Positions 1 through 6,117 of a stretch of 6,117 bases of DNA are shown here, in pieces. A program made the translations under genes and the position numbers. The notes under the pieces are model-generated. The model was given only the letters and a program-made list of their open reading frames with translations, was not told the DNA's origin and searched no databases. Every line of letters starts with the position of its first letter. The first letter of the stretch is position 1. Source of the stretch: Erythrobacter sp. 34-65-8 (GTDB taxonomy: Bacteria; Pseudomonadota; Alphaproteobacteria; Sphingomonadales; Sphingomonadaceae); assembly GCA_002278985.1 (NCBI GenBank), contig NCJP01000105.1:1-6117 (forward strand). Direction: 5' to 3'.

Positions 1-2443
1 GTTCAACGAAGTGCGCCAGGTGCTGAACGATGTCTACGACATCGACACCGGTGACGTCGTGACCAGCCGTCCGTTCACGAATGACCGTTACTTCGTTCGC
101 GGCGACCTTCAGATCACTGACGATCACCGCCTTGAGGCGACCTACCAGCGCCTTGAGGAAGGCACCACTCTGCCTGATGACCTGTTCTCGGGCAACAACC
201 CGCAGGCAGTGGGCCGCAACACCTTCCGCATCAGCGGCACCGAGTCCAACTACTATTCGGCCCGTCTTTTCTCGCAATGGAATGACCGCCTTTCGACCGA
301 GCTGCGTTATTCACGCGCGGACATCCAGGATCTCCAGGATCCGATCGGCGGCGGTGAAGCGCAGTCGGCCAACCCCATCCCGCGTATTATCGTCGGCATC
401 GACAACCCGACCGGGATTGACGGCACCGTCCTGGCCGGGCCCGGCAACTCCCGCTCGGGCAATGATCTGAAGACGAAGGTCGACCAGTTCCGGGCGGCAG
501 CGAACTTTGATGCTGGTGCACACCGGATCAAGATCGGTGCCGAAGTCAGCAAGGTCTCCTTGTTCAACCTGTTCGTCCAGAATGCTACCGGCACGCTGGT
601 GTTCCGCAACATTGACGATCTGCGGGCAGGCCTGCTGTCGCCAGGCAGCACCGGCACCACTTCGACCCTGCCGGGCAACGTGGTAGCCGGCCGCACCCTG
701 GGCGCATTTGGCAATTTCTCGGCTACAGGTGATGTGAACGATGCCGCCGCCAATTTCGGTCGCGTGGCCTATTCGGTGTTCGCCCAGGACGAATGGGAGA
801 TCAACGATCGCCTCGATGCCGTGATGGGCCTTCGCGTGGACTGGTATGATGGCGGTGCACCCTCCATCAACCCCAACTTCGTGGACCGCTATGGTTTCGG
901 CAACAACACCGGGTTCAGCGCTCTTGAACCGATCGTGATGCCGCGCTTTGCGCTGACCTACGATCTCGACGATTTTGCCGTATTCTCCCGCGCCCAGCTG
1001 CGTGGCGGCGTCGGCATCTTCTCGGGCGGCGATCCGCTGGTGTGGTTCAGCAATGCGTTTTCGAATGACGGCCGCGGTTTCGCCCAGGGCGGTACCAATG
1101 ATGCGCCGTGCCCGGCTGGCCAGATCGACGTTGTCGTCAATGGCCAGTTCACCGGCGTACCGAGCTGCTTCCAGGCAGCCGGTTCGGCGCGTGCTGCTGC
1201 TGGTCTGGGGGATACCCAGTCGATCAGCCCCGACATCAAGATGCCCAGCGTGCTGCGCGCCAACATCGGCTTCGCATCGGACCTGAACTTCACCGAAACC
1301 GGCTTCTTCAGCGGCTGGAACCTGGTGCTGGATTACATCTACAGCAAGACCCGCAACCCCTTCACGGTGGTTGACCTGTCGCAGACGGTCAATCCGGCGC
1401 TCGGGGTGAACGGCTTCACCATCGATGGTCGTCCGATCTACCGCGCGATCGACCCGACGGTGGCTGGTTGCAACGCGGAACTGGTGGGCCTCAATCCGGG
1501 GCCGGTGTACCAGGGCGTCACTTCGGCCTGCTTCAACACCGGTCGTGACGACGAACTGATGCTGACCAATGCAGGCAGCTTCGAAAGCCACATCGCTTCG
1601 GTTATCCTGTCGAAGCGGTTTGACGGGGGCCTGTTCACCGAAGGTGGTTCGGTCGACTTCAACCTGGGCTATGCCTACACCGACTCGCAAGACCGGCGGA
1701 ACATGCTGAGCTCGACCGCCGGATCGAACTATGACTCGACCGCTGCGTTCGACCGGCAAAATCCGGAAGCCACACGTGGCTTCTATGCCTCGAAGCACAA
1801 CATCACCTCGCGGCTCTCCTTCAGGGAAGAGTTCTTCGGTGACCTCGCGAGCCGTTTCTCGGTGTCGTTCGTTGCCCGTTCGGGCCGTCCCTACAGCCTG
1901 ACCTTCACCGGTGGTGGGACGTTCAACGACAGCGCTTCCGGTAACGACAACGCGCTGGTCTATCTGCCGACCGGCCCGAACGATCCAAACGTTTCGCCCA
2001 GCTCGAACATGGGTGCAGTGCAGGCGCTGGCCGATTTCGCCAATGGTCTCGATTGCGCGCGCGAGTTCGTCGGTCGTTCGGTGACGCGTAACCACTGCGA
2101 AAACGACTGGTATTTCGACATGGATCTGTCGATTTCGCAGGAAGTGCCCGGCCCCGGCCGACTGTTCGGACGGGATGACAAGCTGCGGCTCTACGCCACC
2201 GTCGACAACTTCCTCAACATGCTCGATTCCAGCTGGAACGTGCAGACGCGGCGCAATTTCGCCGGCTTGCAGGATGTCGCCTCGGTGTCTGGCGTCGATG
2301 CCCAGGGCCGTTACATCTTTACCAGTGCGGCCGGGATTACGCCGGATGCAACCACCGGGCTGTCCTCTTTTGACAACGACAACTTCGTCAACGTCAGCTC
2401 TTCGGCATGGCGGATCAAGGTTGGCGTGAGCTACGACTTCTAA
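1..2443 (+). CDS. TonB-dependent receptor, Oar-like, C-terminal part (5' truncated by window)
   Basis: Outer-membrane beta-barrel receptor expected to import a substrate using energy delivered by TonB. The frame is open from the first complete codon at position 2, so the GTG at 11 is not the start; signal peptide, any carboxypeptidase-regulatory-like domain, TonB box and plug must lie upstream. What is visible (about 814 residues) is barrel: alternating aromatic strands, long Gly/Asn/Asp/Ser-rich loops, a GGVGIFSGGDPLVWFSNAF segment near 1004-1060 typical of Oar-like receptors as I recall them, and a C-terminal strand ending in Tyr-Asp-Phe, the terminal Phe being the usual barrel-assembly signal. 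It has exactly six cysteines, in three close pairs (codons 1109/1166, 1469/1529, 2054/2096), probably disulfides in external loops. Followed by a strong terminator. The substrate cannot be told from sequence. Receptor class is near certain; the Oar-like subfamily is inferred. Confidence 0.93.
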   Translation, partial: FNEVRQVLNDVYDIDTGDVVTSRPFTNDRYFVRGDLQITDDHRLEATYQRLEEGTTLPDDLFSGNNPQAVGRNTFRISGTESNYYSARLFSQWNDRLSTELRYSRADIQDLQDPIGGGEAQSANPIPRIIVGIDNPTGIDGTVLAGPGNSRSGNDLKTKVDQFRAAANFDAGAHRIKIGAEVSKVSLFNLFVQNATGTLVFRNIDDLRAGLLSPGSTGTTSTLPGNVVAGRTLGAFGNFSATGDVNDAAANFGRVAYSVFAQDEWEINDRLDAVMGLRVDWYDGGAPSINPNFVDRYGFGNNTGFSALEPIVMPRFALTYDLDDFAVFSRAQLRGGVGIFSGGDPLVWFSNAFSNDGRGFAQGGTNDAPCPAGQIDVVVNGQFTGVPSCFQAAGSARAAAGLGDTQSISPDIKMPSVLRANIGFASDLNFTETGFFSGWNLVLDYIYSKTRNPFTVVDLSQTVNPALGVNGFTIDGRPIYRAIDPTVAGCNAELVGLNPGPVYQGVTSACFNTGRDDELMLTNAGSFESHIASVILSKRFDGGLFTEGGSVDFNLGYAYTDSQDRRNMLSSTAGSNYDSTAAFDRQNPEATRGFYASKHNITSRLSFREEFFGDLASRFSVSFVARSGRPYSLTFTGGGTFNDSASGNDNALVYLPTGPNDPNVSPSSNMGAVQALADFANGLDCAREFVGRSVTRNHCENDWYFDMDLSISQEVPGPGRLFGRDDKLRLYATVDNFLNMLDSSWNVQTRRNFAGLQDVASVSGVDAQGRYIFTSAAGITPDATTGLSSFDNDNFVNVSSSAWRIKVGVSYDF

Positions 2444-2464
2444 GTCAGGCGCTACCTTACGTGC

Positions 2465-2509
2465 AAAGCAGCGGCGGGGCCCCCTCCTGGGGCTCCGCCG
2501 TTTGCTTTT
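2465..2509 (+). terminator. Rho-independent terminator after the receptor gene
   Basis: A near-perfect hairpin begins 21 nt after the receptor stop codon. The left arm 2465-2483 pairs with 2489-2508 around a 5-nt loop (2484-2488). I count about 19 pairs, two of them G-U, with a single bulged T at 2503. The GC-rich core is capped outside by an A-rich/T-rich base (AAAGCA against TTTGCTTT), and the right arm ends in TTTT (2506-2509). The T-tract is short and partly inside the stem, but the stem is strong. It separates the receptor transcript from the tonB-manC-manA unit. Confidence 0.85.
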
Positions 2510-2523
2510 GTGGTACGGGGATT

Positions 2524-2551
2524 TTGCACTGGGCGGATCGGGCGCTAGAGT
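2524..2551 (+). promoter_or_regulatory. Candidate promoter for tonB-manC-manA
   Basis: Directly after the terminator there is TTGCAC (2524-2529), a fair -35 match, followed about 16 nt later by TAGAGT (2546-2551) within GCGCTAGAG, a weak -10 candidate. The position is right: downstream of a terminator and about 30 nt before the tonB start codon. The -10 match is poor by the E. coli standard; GC-rich alphaproteobacteria often have weak -10 boxes. This is inferred from position and motif only. Confidence 0.35.
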
Positions 2552-2567
2552 TGCGGCCGAAACCAGC

Positions 2568-2575
2568 GGGAAAGG
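2568..2575 (+). promoter_or_regulatory. Ribosome binding site fixing the tonB start
   Basis: GGGAAAGG ends 5 nt before ATG at 2581. It supports this start over the earlier in-frame ATG at 2407, which lies inside the receptor gene and would place the terminator hairpin within the coding sequence. Confidence 0.6.
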
Positions 2576-2580
2576 TCGCC

Positions 2581-3303
2581 ATGCCCGAAAGCGCCAACTA
2601 CGCCAGCACCCGCCGTCGCCCCCGTCCGGCGCTGATCGTGGTGATCGTGCTGGCGCACCTGCTTGCCATCTACGGTTTGACCCGGGTGTTTGCGCCGGGG
2701 GTTGTGGCCTCGGTGGAGGAAGCAGTGGTCGCCGCTTTCACCGTCACCATCACCGCCCCGCCTGAACAGGAGCCGGAACCGGAACCCGATGCCGGCGCCG
2801 CGGGCGAGCAAGGCGTGGAAGCCGTGCCCAAGCCGGTCACCGCCCCGCCGCCAAGGCTGCCGGTGCCGCAGACCACGCCCGTTCCGCGCGCTTCCTCCAC
2901 CGGAGCCGCCAACACATCAGGCGCGCGCGACAGCGGTGAGGGCACCGGTGCCGGGGGCGAGGGACTGGGGACAGGCAGCGGCGCGGGCGGAGGCGGGCAG
3001 GGCGGCGGAATCGCGGCGAGGCCGTCGGTCCGCTCGGGCGAGCTCAACCAGGCACGCGATTTCCCGGTGCCTGAAGGCGGACGGCAGGCGCGTTTCGGCA
3101 AGTCGGTGACAGTGGTGTTCACAGTCACGGCCGACGGCCGGGCGCGCGATTGTGGGGTTGCGAGCACCCAGGTCGATCCGGACACCACCGCGCGGGTCTG
3201 CCCGCTCGTGGTCGAGAAGATCCGCTTCAACCCGGCTACGCGGGCTGATGGTACGCCGGTCGAGGCGCGCTATGGCTATCGGGTTGATTTTCGGCCGTTA
3301 TGA
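2581..3303 (+). CDS. TonB-family energy transducer
   Basis: A 240-residue inner-membrane/periplasmic protein that would pass proton-motive energy from an ExbB/ExbD pair to outer-membrane receptors. Layout: basic N-terminus with several Arg (11-15); one transmembrane helix, about 17-37, containing His26, which may correspond to the functional His in the E. coli TonB helix; a Glu/Pro then Pro-rich stretch, about 60-102; a very Gly-rich linker, about 114-143; and a C-terminal TonB-like domain, about 155-240 (VTVVFTVTADGRARDC, then KIRFNPATRADGTPV). Cys191 and Cys207 form a likely disulfide. The usual Tyr-Pro at the domain entry is replaced by Asp-Phe-Pro. ExbB and ExbD are not in the window. It follows the receptor but sits beyond a terminator, so it may serve other receptors as well. 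The gene symbol is left empty because sphingomonads usually carry several TonB paralogues. Confidence 0.85.
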   Translation: MPESANYASTRRRPRPALIVVIVLAHLLAIYGLTRVFAPGVVASVEEAVVAAFTVTITAPPEQEPEPEPDAGAAGEQGVEAVPKPVTAPPPRLPVPQTTPVPRASSTGAANTSGARDSGEGTGAGGEGLGTGSGAGGGGQGGGIAARPSVRSGELNQARDFPVPEGGRQARFGKSVTVVFTVTADGRARDCGVASTQVDPDTTARVCPLVVEKIRFNPATRADGTPVEARYGYRVDFRPL

Positions 3304-3350
3304 GCCTGCTACGAGATGGTAACCGGCCTGTGTTAGCGGTGCCGGCATGA
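3300..3350 (+). other. 16-codon mini-ORF bridging tonB and manC
   Basis: An ATG at 3300 overlaps the tonB stop as ATGA. It opens a 16-codon frame (MSLLRDGNRPVLAVPA) whose TGA at 3348-3350 overlaps the manC start, again as ATGA. The frame therefore fills the gap exactly and could carry terminating ribosomes from tonB to manC. There is no clear Shine-Dalgarno before either ATG. It could equally be chance, since a short open frame is common in GC-rich DNA. Whether the peptide is made, or has a function, is unknown. Confidence 0.2.
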
Positions 3351-4375
3351 GCGCGATTGTTCCGGTTATTCTGTGCGGCGGCAGCGGCACCCGCCTGTGG
3401 CCCCGCAGCCGCAAGGCACGGCCCAAGCCGTTCCTGCCACTGGTGGGCAGCCGCACGCTGTTCCAGCAGGCGCTCGACCGGTGCGGCGATCCGGCAATGT
3501 TCGGCCCGCCACTGGTGGTGGCGGGCGAGGCCCACGTGCCTTTGATCCGCGAGCAGGGCGGGGCGGGCTTGCGGATTGCAGTCGAGCCGGCCGCCCGCAA
3601 CACCGCGCCGGCGATTGCCCTGGCGGCTGCGCTGCTCGATCCCGACGACGTTCTGCTGGTCTGCCCGAGCGATCACCATATTGCCGATATCGCCGCCTTC
3701 CGTGCCGCGGCGCTGGCCGCAGCCGAGCTGGCCCGGCAGGATTGCATGGTCGCCTTCGGCATTGCGCCGGACCGGCCCGAGACCGGCTATGGCTATATCC
3801 AGCGCGGAGCGCGGCTCGATGGCGGGTTCCGGGTGGAGCGGTTCGTGGAGAAGCCTGACCGCGCCACTGCCGAGGGCTTTCTCGCCCAGGGCGGCTATAG
3901 CTGGAACGGGGGAATCTTCGCCTTGCGCGCAAGCGCCTTCCTGGCCGAACTGGCTGCGCATCGCCCGGGCATGGCCCGGCTGGTGGGCGAGTCGGCGGAG
4001 CAAGGGGGCTGGGCTGACGCCAGGTTCGATCCCGCCGCTGCGCCCTGGCAAGCCATCAAGGGGGAGTCAGTCGATTACGCGGTCATGGAGAACACGGCCC
4101 GCGCCGCCATGGTCCCGGCCGATCTCGGCTGGTCCGACATCGGCAGCTGGCAGGCACTCCACGCGGCCCGTGGCGGCGATGCGGCGGGCAATCACGTGAC
4201 CGGGCGCGCAGACCTGCTCGACTGCCGCAATGTCATGGTGGACAGCGACGGGCCGCGCGTCTCGGTCGTGGGGCTGGAGGGTGTGATCGTGGTCGTCGAC
4301 GGCGACGAAATCCTGGTCACCAGCGCCAGCGGTGCGCAGCTGGTGGGCAAGCTGCCGGGCCCGAACGCGCCATGA
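3347..4375 (+). CDS. manC: Mannose-1-phosphate guanylyltransferase (GDP-mannose pyrophosphorylase)
   Basis: Cytoplasmic enzyme making GDP-mannose from mannose-1-phosphate and GTP, the precursor for mannose- and fucose-containing polysaccharides. The 342 residues show the nucleotidyltransferase signature at 9-32 (LCGGSGTRLWPRSRK, then PKPFLPL), EPAARNTAPAIALAA at 80-94, PSDHHI at 107-112, PETGYGYI at 144-151, FVEKP at 166-170, YSWNGGIF at 184-191, SVDYAVME at 241-248 and LGWSDIGSW at 260-268. A short tail after about 280 replaces the fused isomerase domain of the bifunctional ~470-residue AlgA/ManC type; that activity is supplied by the next gene. Two deviations from the common signature are seen: PKP instead of PKQ, and WNGG instead of WNSG. 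The ATG at 3347 is chosen because the core motif follows at residue 7, as is typical. No strong Shine-Dalgarno is visible. Confidence 0.93.
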   Translation: MSAIVPVILCGGSGTRLWPRSRKARPKPFLPLVGSRTLFQQALDRCGDPAMFGPPLVVAGEAHVPLIREQGGAGLRIAVEPAARNTAPAIALAAALLDPDDVLLVCPSDHHIADIAAFRAAALAAAELARQDCMVAFGIAPDRPETGYGYIQRGARLDGGFRVERFVEKPDRATAEGFLAQGGYSWNGGIFALRASAFLAELAAHRPGMARLVGESAEQGGWADARFDPAAAPWQAIKGESVDYAVMENTARAAMVPADLGWSDIGSWQALHAARGGDAAGNHVTGRADLLDCRNVMVDSDGPRVSVVGLEGVIVVVDGDEILVTSASGAQLVGKLPGPNAP

Positions 4376-5172
4376 CCGCGAAGCTGCTGCCAACCCGCAC
4401 CGTCGCCAAGCCCTGGGGCTGCGACACCCTGCCCGCGCCGTTTGCCGCCCCTGCAGGCGAGCGGATCGGCGAGATCTGGTTCGAGCCGGATGCGGCTTTG
4501 CCCGACCTGCTGGTGAAATACCTTTTCACCTGCGAGAAGCTGTCAGTCCAGGTCCACCCCGGCGATGCGCAGGCTCCGTTTGGCTCGCGCGGCAAGGAAG
4601 AGTGCTGGCTGGTGCTCAATGCCGAGCCGAATGCCCGCCTTGCAATCGGCTTCCGTGAGCCGGTCAGCGCCGAAGCGATGCACGCCGCCGCTCTGGACGG
4701 GTCGATCGAACACCTGCTGGAATGGCATGGCGTGCAGGCTGGCGATTTCTTCTACCTGCCCGCCGGCACCGTCCACGCGATCGGGCCGGGCCTCGCACTG
4801 ATCGAAATCCAGCAGAACAGCGATATTACCTACCGCCTCTACGACTACGGCCGGCCGCGTGAGCTGCATCTCGACGAGGCAGTGGCAGTGGCCGCGGGCG
4901 AACCCCATCCGCCCGCCATGAGGCGGCGGCTTGGCGAGCAGGAGAGCGCGGTGCTGGTGGAAGGCCCGCACTTCCGGCTGGAGCGGGTCTGCGGTCTGCC
5001 TGACGCGGGGCTGGCGGCGCGCTTTTCCGCAGCGGCACTGGTGGTGCCGGTTCGCGGCAACGTGACAGCAGGCGGGTTGGCGGTGGCGGCAGGACACTGC
5101 GCGCAAGTTTCATCGCTGGGGGACGTCGGGTTCGACCCCAAGGGAGAAGCGCTGGTCGCCGCGCCGATCTAG
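4372..5172 (+). CDS. manA: Class I mannose-6-phosphate isomerase
   Basis: Cytoplasmic, metal-dependent (zinc in characterised homologues) cupin enzyme interconverting fructose-6-phosphate and mannose-6-phosphate, the entry step to GDP-mannose. The 266 residues carry the class I motifs: KPWG at 13-16, GEIWF at 33-37, QVHP at 60-63, GKEECW at 74-79, PAGTVHAIGPG at 130-140 and ITYRLYDYGR at 152-161. By comparison with characterised class I enzymes the metal ligands would be Gln60, His62, Glu77 and His135, with Arg155 catalytic. It is shorter than the ~315-residue Bacillus and ~390-residue E. coli forms; the loss is mainly of the extra helical domain and C-terminal parts. Its start overlaps the manC stop by 4 nt (ATGA) with no good Shine-Dalgarno, so translation is probably coupled to manC. 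Phosphomannomutase, needed between the two steps, is not in the window. Confidence 0.93.
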   Translation: MTAKLLPTRTVAKPWGCDTLPAPFAAPAGERIGEIWFEPDAALPDLLVKYLFTCEKLSVQVHPGDAQAPFGSRGKEECWLVLNAEPNARLAIGFREPVSAEAMHAAALDGSIEHLLEWHGVQAGDFFYLPAGTVHAIGPGLALIEIQQNSDITYRLYDYGRPRELHLDEAVAVAAGEPHPPAMRRRLGEQESAVLVEGPHFRLERVCGLPDAGLAARFSAAALVVPVRGNVTAGGLAVAAGHCAQVSSLGDVGFDPKGEALVAAPI

Positions 5173-5179
5173 CCCTTGG
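5138..5179. other. Inverted repeat across the convergent gene junction
   Basis: CCAAGGG (5138-5144) is perfectly repeated inverted as CCCTTGG (5173-5179). The 28 nt between them hold a smaller pairing (5154-5158 with 5165-5169, one G-U) and the shared CTAG stop. It could act as a bidirectional end for both convergent transcripts, but there is no T-tract on either strand and the outer stem is only 7 bp. A chance repeat is quite possible. Confidence 0.2.
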
Positions 5180-5471
5180 CGATCAGCTTCTGGCCCTGCT
5201 GGCGAATGGCGCCGGAAATCATCGGCTCCATGAAGGCAAGCATGCCCGGAAGTTCGAGATCGATCACCAGTTCGCGGTCACCGATGTCAATGCCGCCGGT
5301 CAGTTTCTGACCCATGGCGCTGATCGTCATCGCCATGCGGTCCTCGCTCGGCCAGCTGGTCTCAACCTCGGCCATGCCGCCGGGCACATGGTCGGCGATT
5401 TCATGGCTGCGGCTCTTCAGCCGTTCGCGCACCACTGCGCGGTCGAGTTCGTGGGGGATCGCAACGCGCAT
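5169..5471 (-). CDS. Polyhydroxyalkanoic acid system family protein
   Basis: A 100-residue soluble protein resembling the PHA-granule-region family (Pfam PHA_gran_rgn type): a short beta strand with Ile-Pro-His at residues 4-7, a helix rich in Arg/Glu, then Gly-Met-Ala-Glu-Val, an amphipathic beta segment (MAMTISAMGQKLTGGIDIGDRELVIDLELPG) and a C-terminal helix ending IRQQGQKLIAKG. Members occur near polyhydroxyalkanoate genes in some bacteria, but the biochemical role is not established, and no phasin, synthase or depolymerase gene is visible here. It starts 3 nt after the upstream gene's stop, so the two are almost certainly cotranscribed. Its TAG stop shares the CTAG at 5169-5172 with manA on the other strand. 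Family assignment is from recalled similarity, moderately sure. Confidence 0.75.
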   Translation of the reverse strand: MRVAIPHELDRAVVRERLKSRSHEIADHVPGGMAEVETSWPSEDRMAMTISAMGQKLTGGIDIGDRELVIDLELPGMLAFMEPMISGAIRQQGQKLIAKG

Positions 5472-5474
5472 GGT

Positions 5475-6117
5475 TCAGGATTCCTTGGAGGTCTGTTCGT
5501 TCTCGCCGTAGCGATATTCGAGGTAACGGGTCTTGATCGCCAGATCGTCGAGCGAACCTTCGGCCAGTTGCCGGGTGACATGGTCGATCTCGCGGCTGAT
5601 CCGGGTCAGGCTTTCGGTCAGCTGCTCGTCCGGCGTAGCCCCGGCGCGCTTTTCCTGGCGCAGGTTCTGCGGGATGCGGCGATAGGCGTCGATTGTCTCC
5701 GGCAGGACATCGCCCACCAGCTTGCGGACCTCCTGCGCGGCCGGATGCTGCTGGTCGATCGCTTCGAGCTGGAGGCCGAGCGCGTCGAGCTGCACCCCCA
5801 TGTCCTCCACCACTTTGACCGCCGGGGCGGGCAGGGCGGGGCGCTGATGCTCCAGCCAGATCTCCGTTCGGCCGACCATGGTGCGTACATCGCCTTTGGT
5901 CAGATCAGCGCGTTTGGGCACTTTGACTTTGGGAAAGCTGGAGAACAGCGCGGTCGCGACAATCGCCGCCACCAGAACCGACATAATCCCAAAGAACCCG
6001 ATCCCGTCAAACATTGCCCCGGCAATCCCTGCCGCAACCAGGATCGTGAACAGCGCGATGACGATGTTGCGAATGCGCAAGGTCCAGTTGGCGCGCTTGA
6101 TCGCCTCGCCCACGGCC
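5475..6117 (-). CDS. Uncharacterised two-helix membrane protein, possibly XpaC-like (5' end uncertain)
   Basis: At least 212 residues. Two hydrophobic helices, about residues 15-36 and 39-58 counted from GTG at 6113, form a hairpin after a basic N-terminus, followed by a ~150-residue soluble, mostly helical and charged region. The end (VLPETIDAYRRIP, then ISREIDHVTRQLAEGSLDDLAIKTRYLEYRY) recalls the C-terminal helical region of the XpaC / 5-bromo-4-chloroindolyl phosphate hydrolysis family, but I hold that only weakly; no catalytic motif is visible. By the positive-inside rule both ends should face the cytoplasm. The frame stays open to the window edge (GCC precedes the GTG), so the start may lie outside; no ribosome site can be checked. 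It is directly upstream of the PHA-family gene (3-nt gap), suggesting a joint, membrane-linked role of unknown kind. Confidence 0.8.
   Translation of the reverse strand, partial: AVGEAIKRANWTLRIRNIVIALFTILVAAGIAGAMFDGIGFFGIMSVLVAAIVATALFSSFPKVKVPKRADLTKGDVRTMVGRTEIWLEHQRPALPAPAVKVVEDMGVQLDALGLQLEAIDQQHPAAQEVRKLVGDVLPETIDAYRRIPQNLRQEKRAGATPDEQLTESLTRISREIDHVTRQLAEGSLDDLAIKTRYLEYRYGENEQTSKES
5482..5486 (-). promoter_or_regulatory. Ribosome binding site inside the upstream gene's end
   Basis: On the minus strand AAGGA lies 10 nt before the ATG at 5471. It sits in the last sense codons (AAG GAA) of the upstream membrane-protein gene. The arrangement supports this start and points to coupled translation of the two genes. 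Confidence 0.55.

Noticed and set aside
311..2095. 594-codon open frame on the minus strand, antisense to the receptor gene
   Set aside because: It is a mirror of the GC-rich codon bias of the receptor gene. The translation is Arg/Val/Ala/Glu-rich without recognisable domains, and the + strand frame is clearly a real receptor.
2407..2580. N-terminal extension of the TonB gene to an ATG at 2407
   Set aside because: It would overlap the receptor by 37 nt, translate through the terminator hairpin and put 58 residues before the basic N-terminus and membrane helix. ATG at 2581 has a good ribosome site.
2690..3230. Overlapping frames on both strands across the TonB Pro/Gly-rich linker
   Set aside because: Low-complexity GC-rich coding DNA opens several frames; only the 2581-3303 frame has a membrane helix and a TonB-like domain.
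3284..3314. Possible separate promoter for manC (TTGATT at 3284 and CTACGA near 3309)
   Set aside because: The spacing is about 19 nt and the -10 match is poor; the -35 lies within the tonB 3' end. Not better than chance in this sequence.
3323..3345. Hairpin CCGGC/GCCGG just before the manC start
   Set aside because: Only 5 bp with a 13-nt loop and no T-tract; such pairings are common in GC-rich DNA.
3236..4051. 271-codon minus-strand frame opposite manC
   Set aside because: The + strand carries all ManC motifs; the antisense product has a biased composition and no recognisable motif.

Overview
The window reads as chromosomal DNA from a GC-rich alphaproteobacterium, most likely a sphingomonad (Sphingomonadales; Erythrobacter, Novosphingobium or Sphingomonas type). 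This rests on the large Oar-like TonB-dependent receptor, a short proline- and glycine-rich TonB with a paired-cysteine C-terminal domain, the split ManC/class I ManA pair, and a PHA-system family protein next to a small two-helix membrane protein. The family-level assignment is recognition from protein sequence, not a database search. No mobile element, CRISPR array, tRNA or rRNA was seen.

Layout. (1) Positions 1-2443, + strand: the C-terminal ~814 residues of an outer-membrane TonB-dependent receptor whose signal peptide and plug lie upstream of the window. It is followed by a strong intrinsic terminator (2465-2509). (2) Positions ~2524-5172, + strand: a second transcription unit with tonB-like energy transducer (2581-3303), manC (3347-4375) and manA (4372-5172). 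manC and manA overlap by 4 nt (ATGA). tonB and manC are 43 nt apart, but that gap is exactly spanned by a 16-codon open frame overlapping both neighbours through ATGA. (3) Positions 5169-6117, - strand: a convergent pair, a two-helix membrane protein (upstream, cut by the window edge) followed 3 nt later by a polyhydroxyalkanoic acid system family protein. The two converging units meet in one CTAG palindrome that supplies a TAG stop to both strands.

How the genes fit together. The receptor and the TonB protein belong to the same energy-coupled outer-membrane uptake machinery, although the terminator suggests separate transcription. ManA (fructose-6-P to mannose-6-P) and ManC (mannose-1-P + GTP to GDP-mannose) are the first and last steps of GDP-mannose synthesis for polysaccharide or glycan building. 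The middle enzyme, phosphomannomutase, is not in the window. The minus-strand pair has no demonstrated link to the others.

I see no clear new biological system here. The points most worth a second look are the ATGA-linked mini-ORF between tonB and manC, the shared stop palindrome at the convergent junction, the deviations in the ManC signature, and the uncharacterised membrane protein paired with the PHA-family protein.
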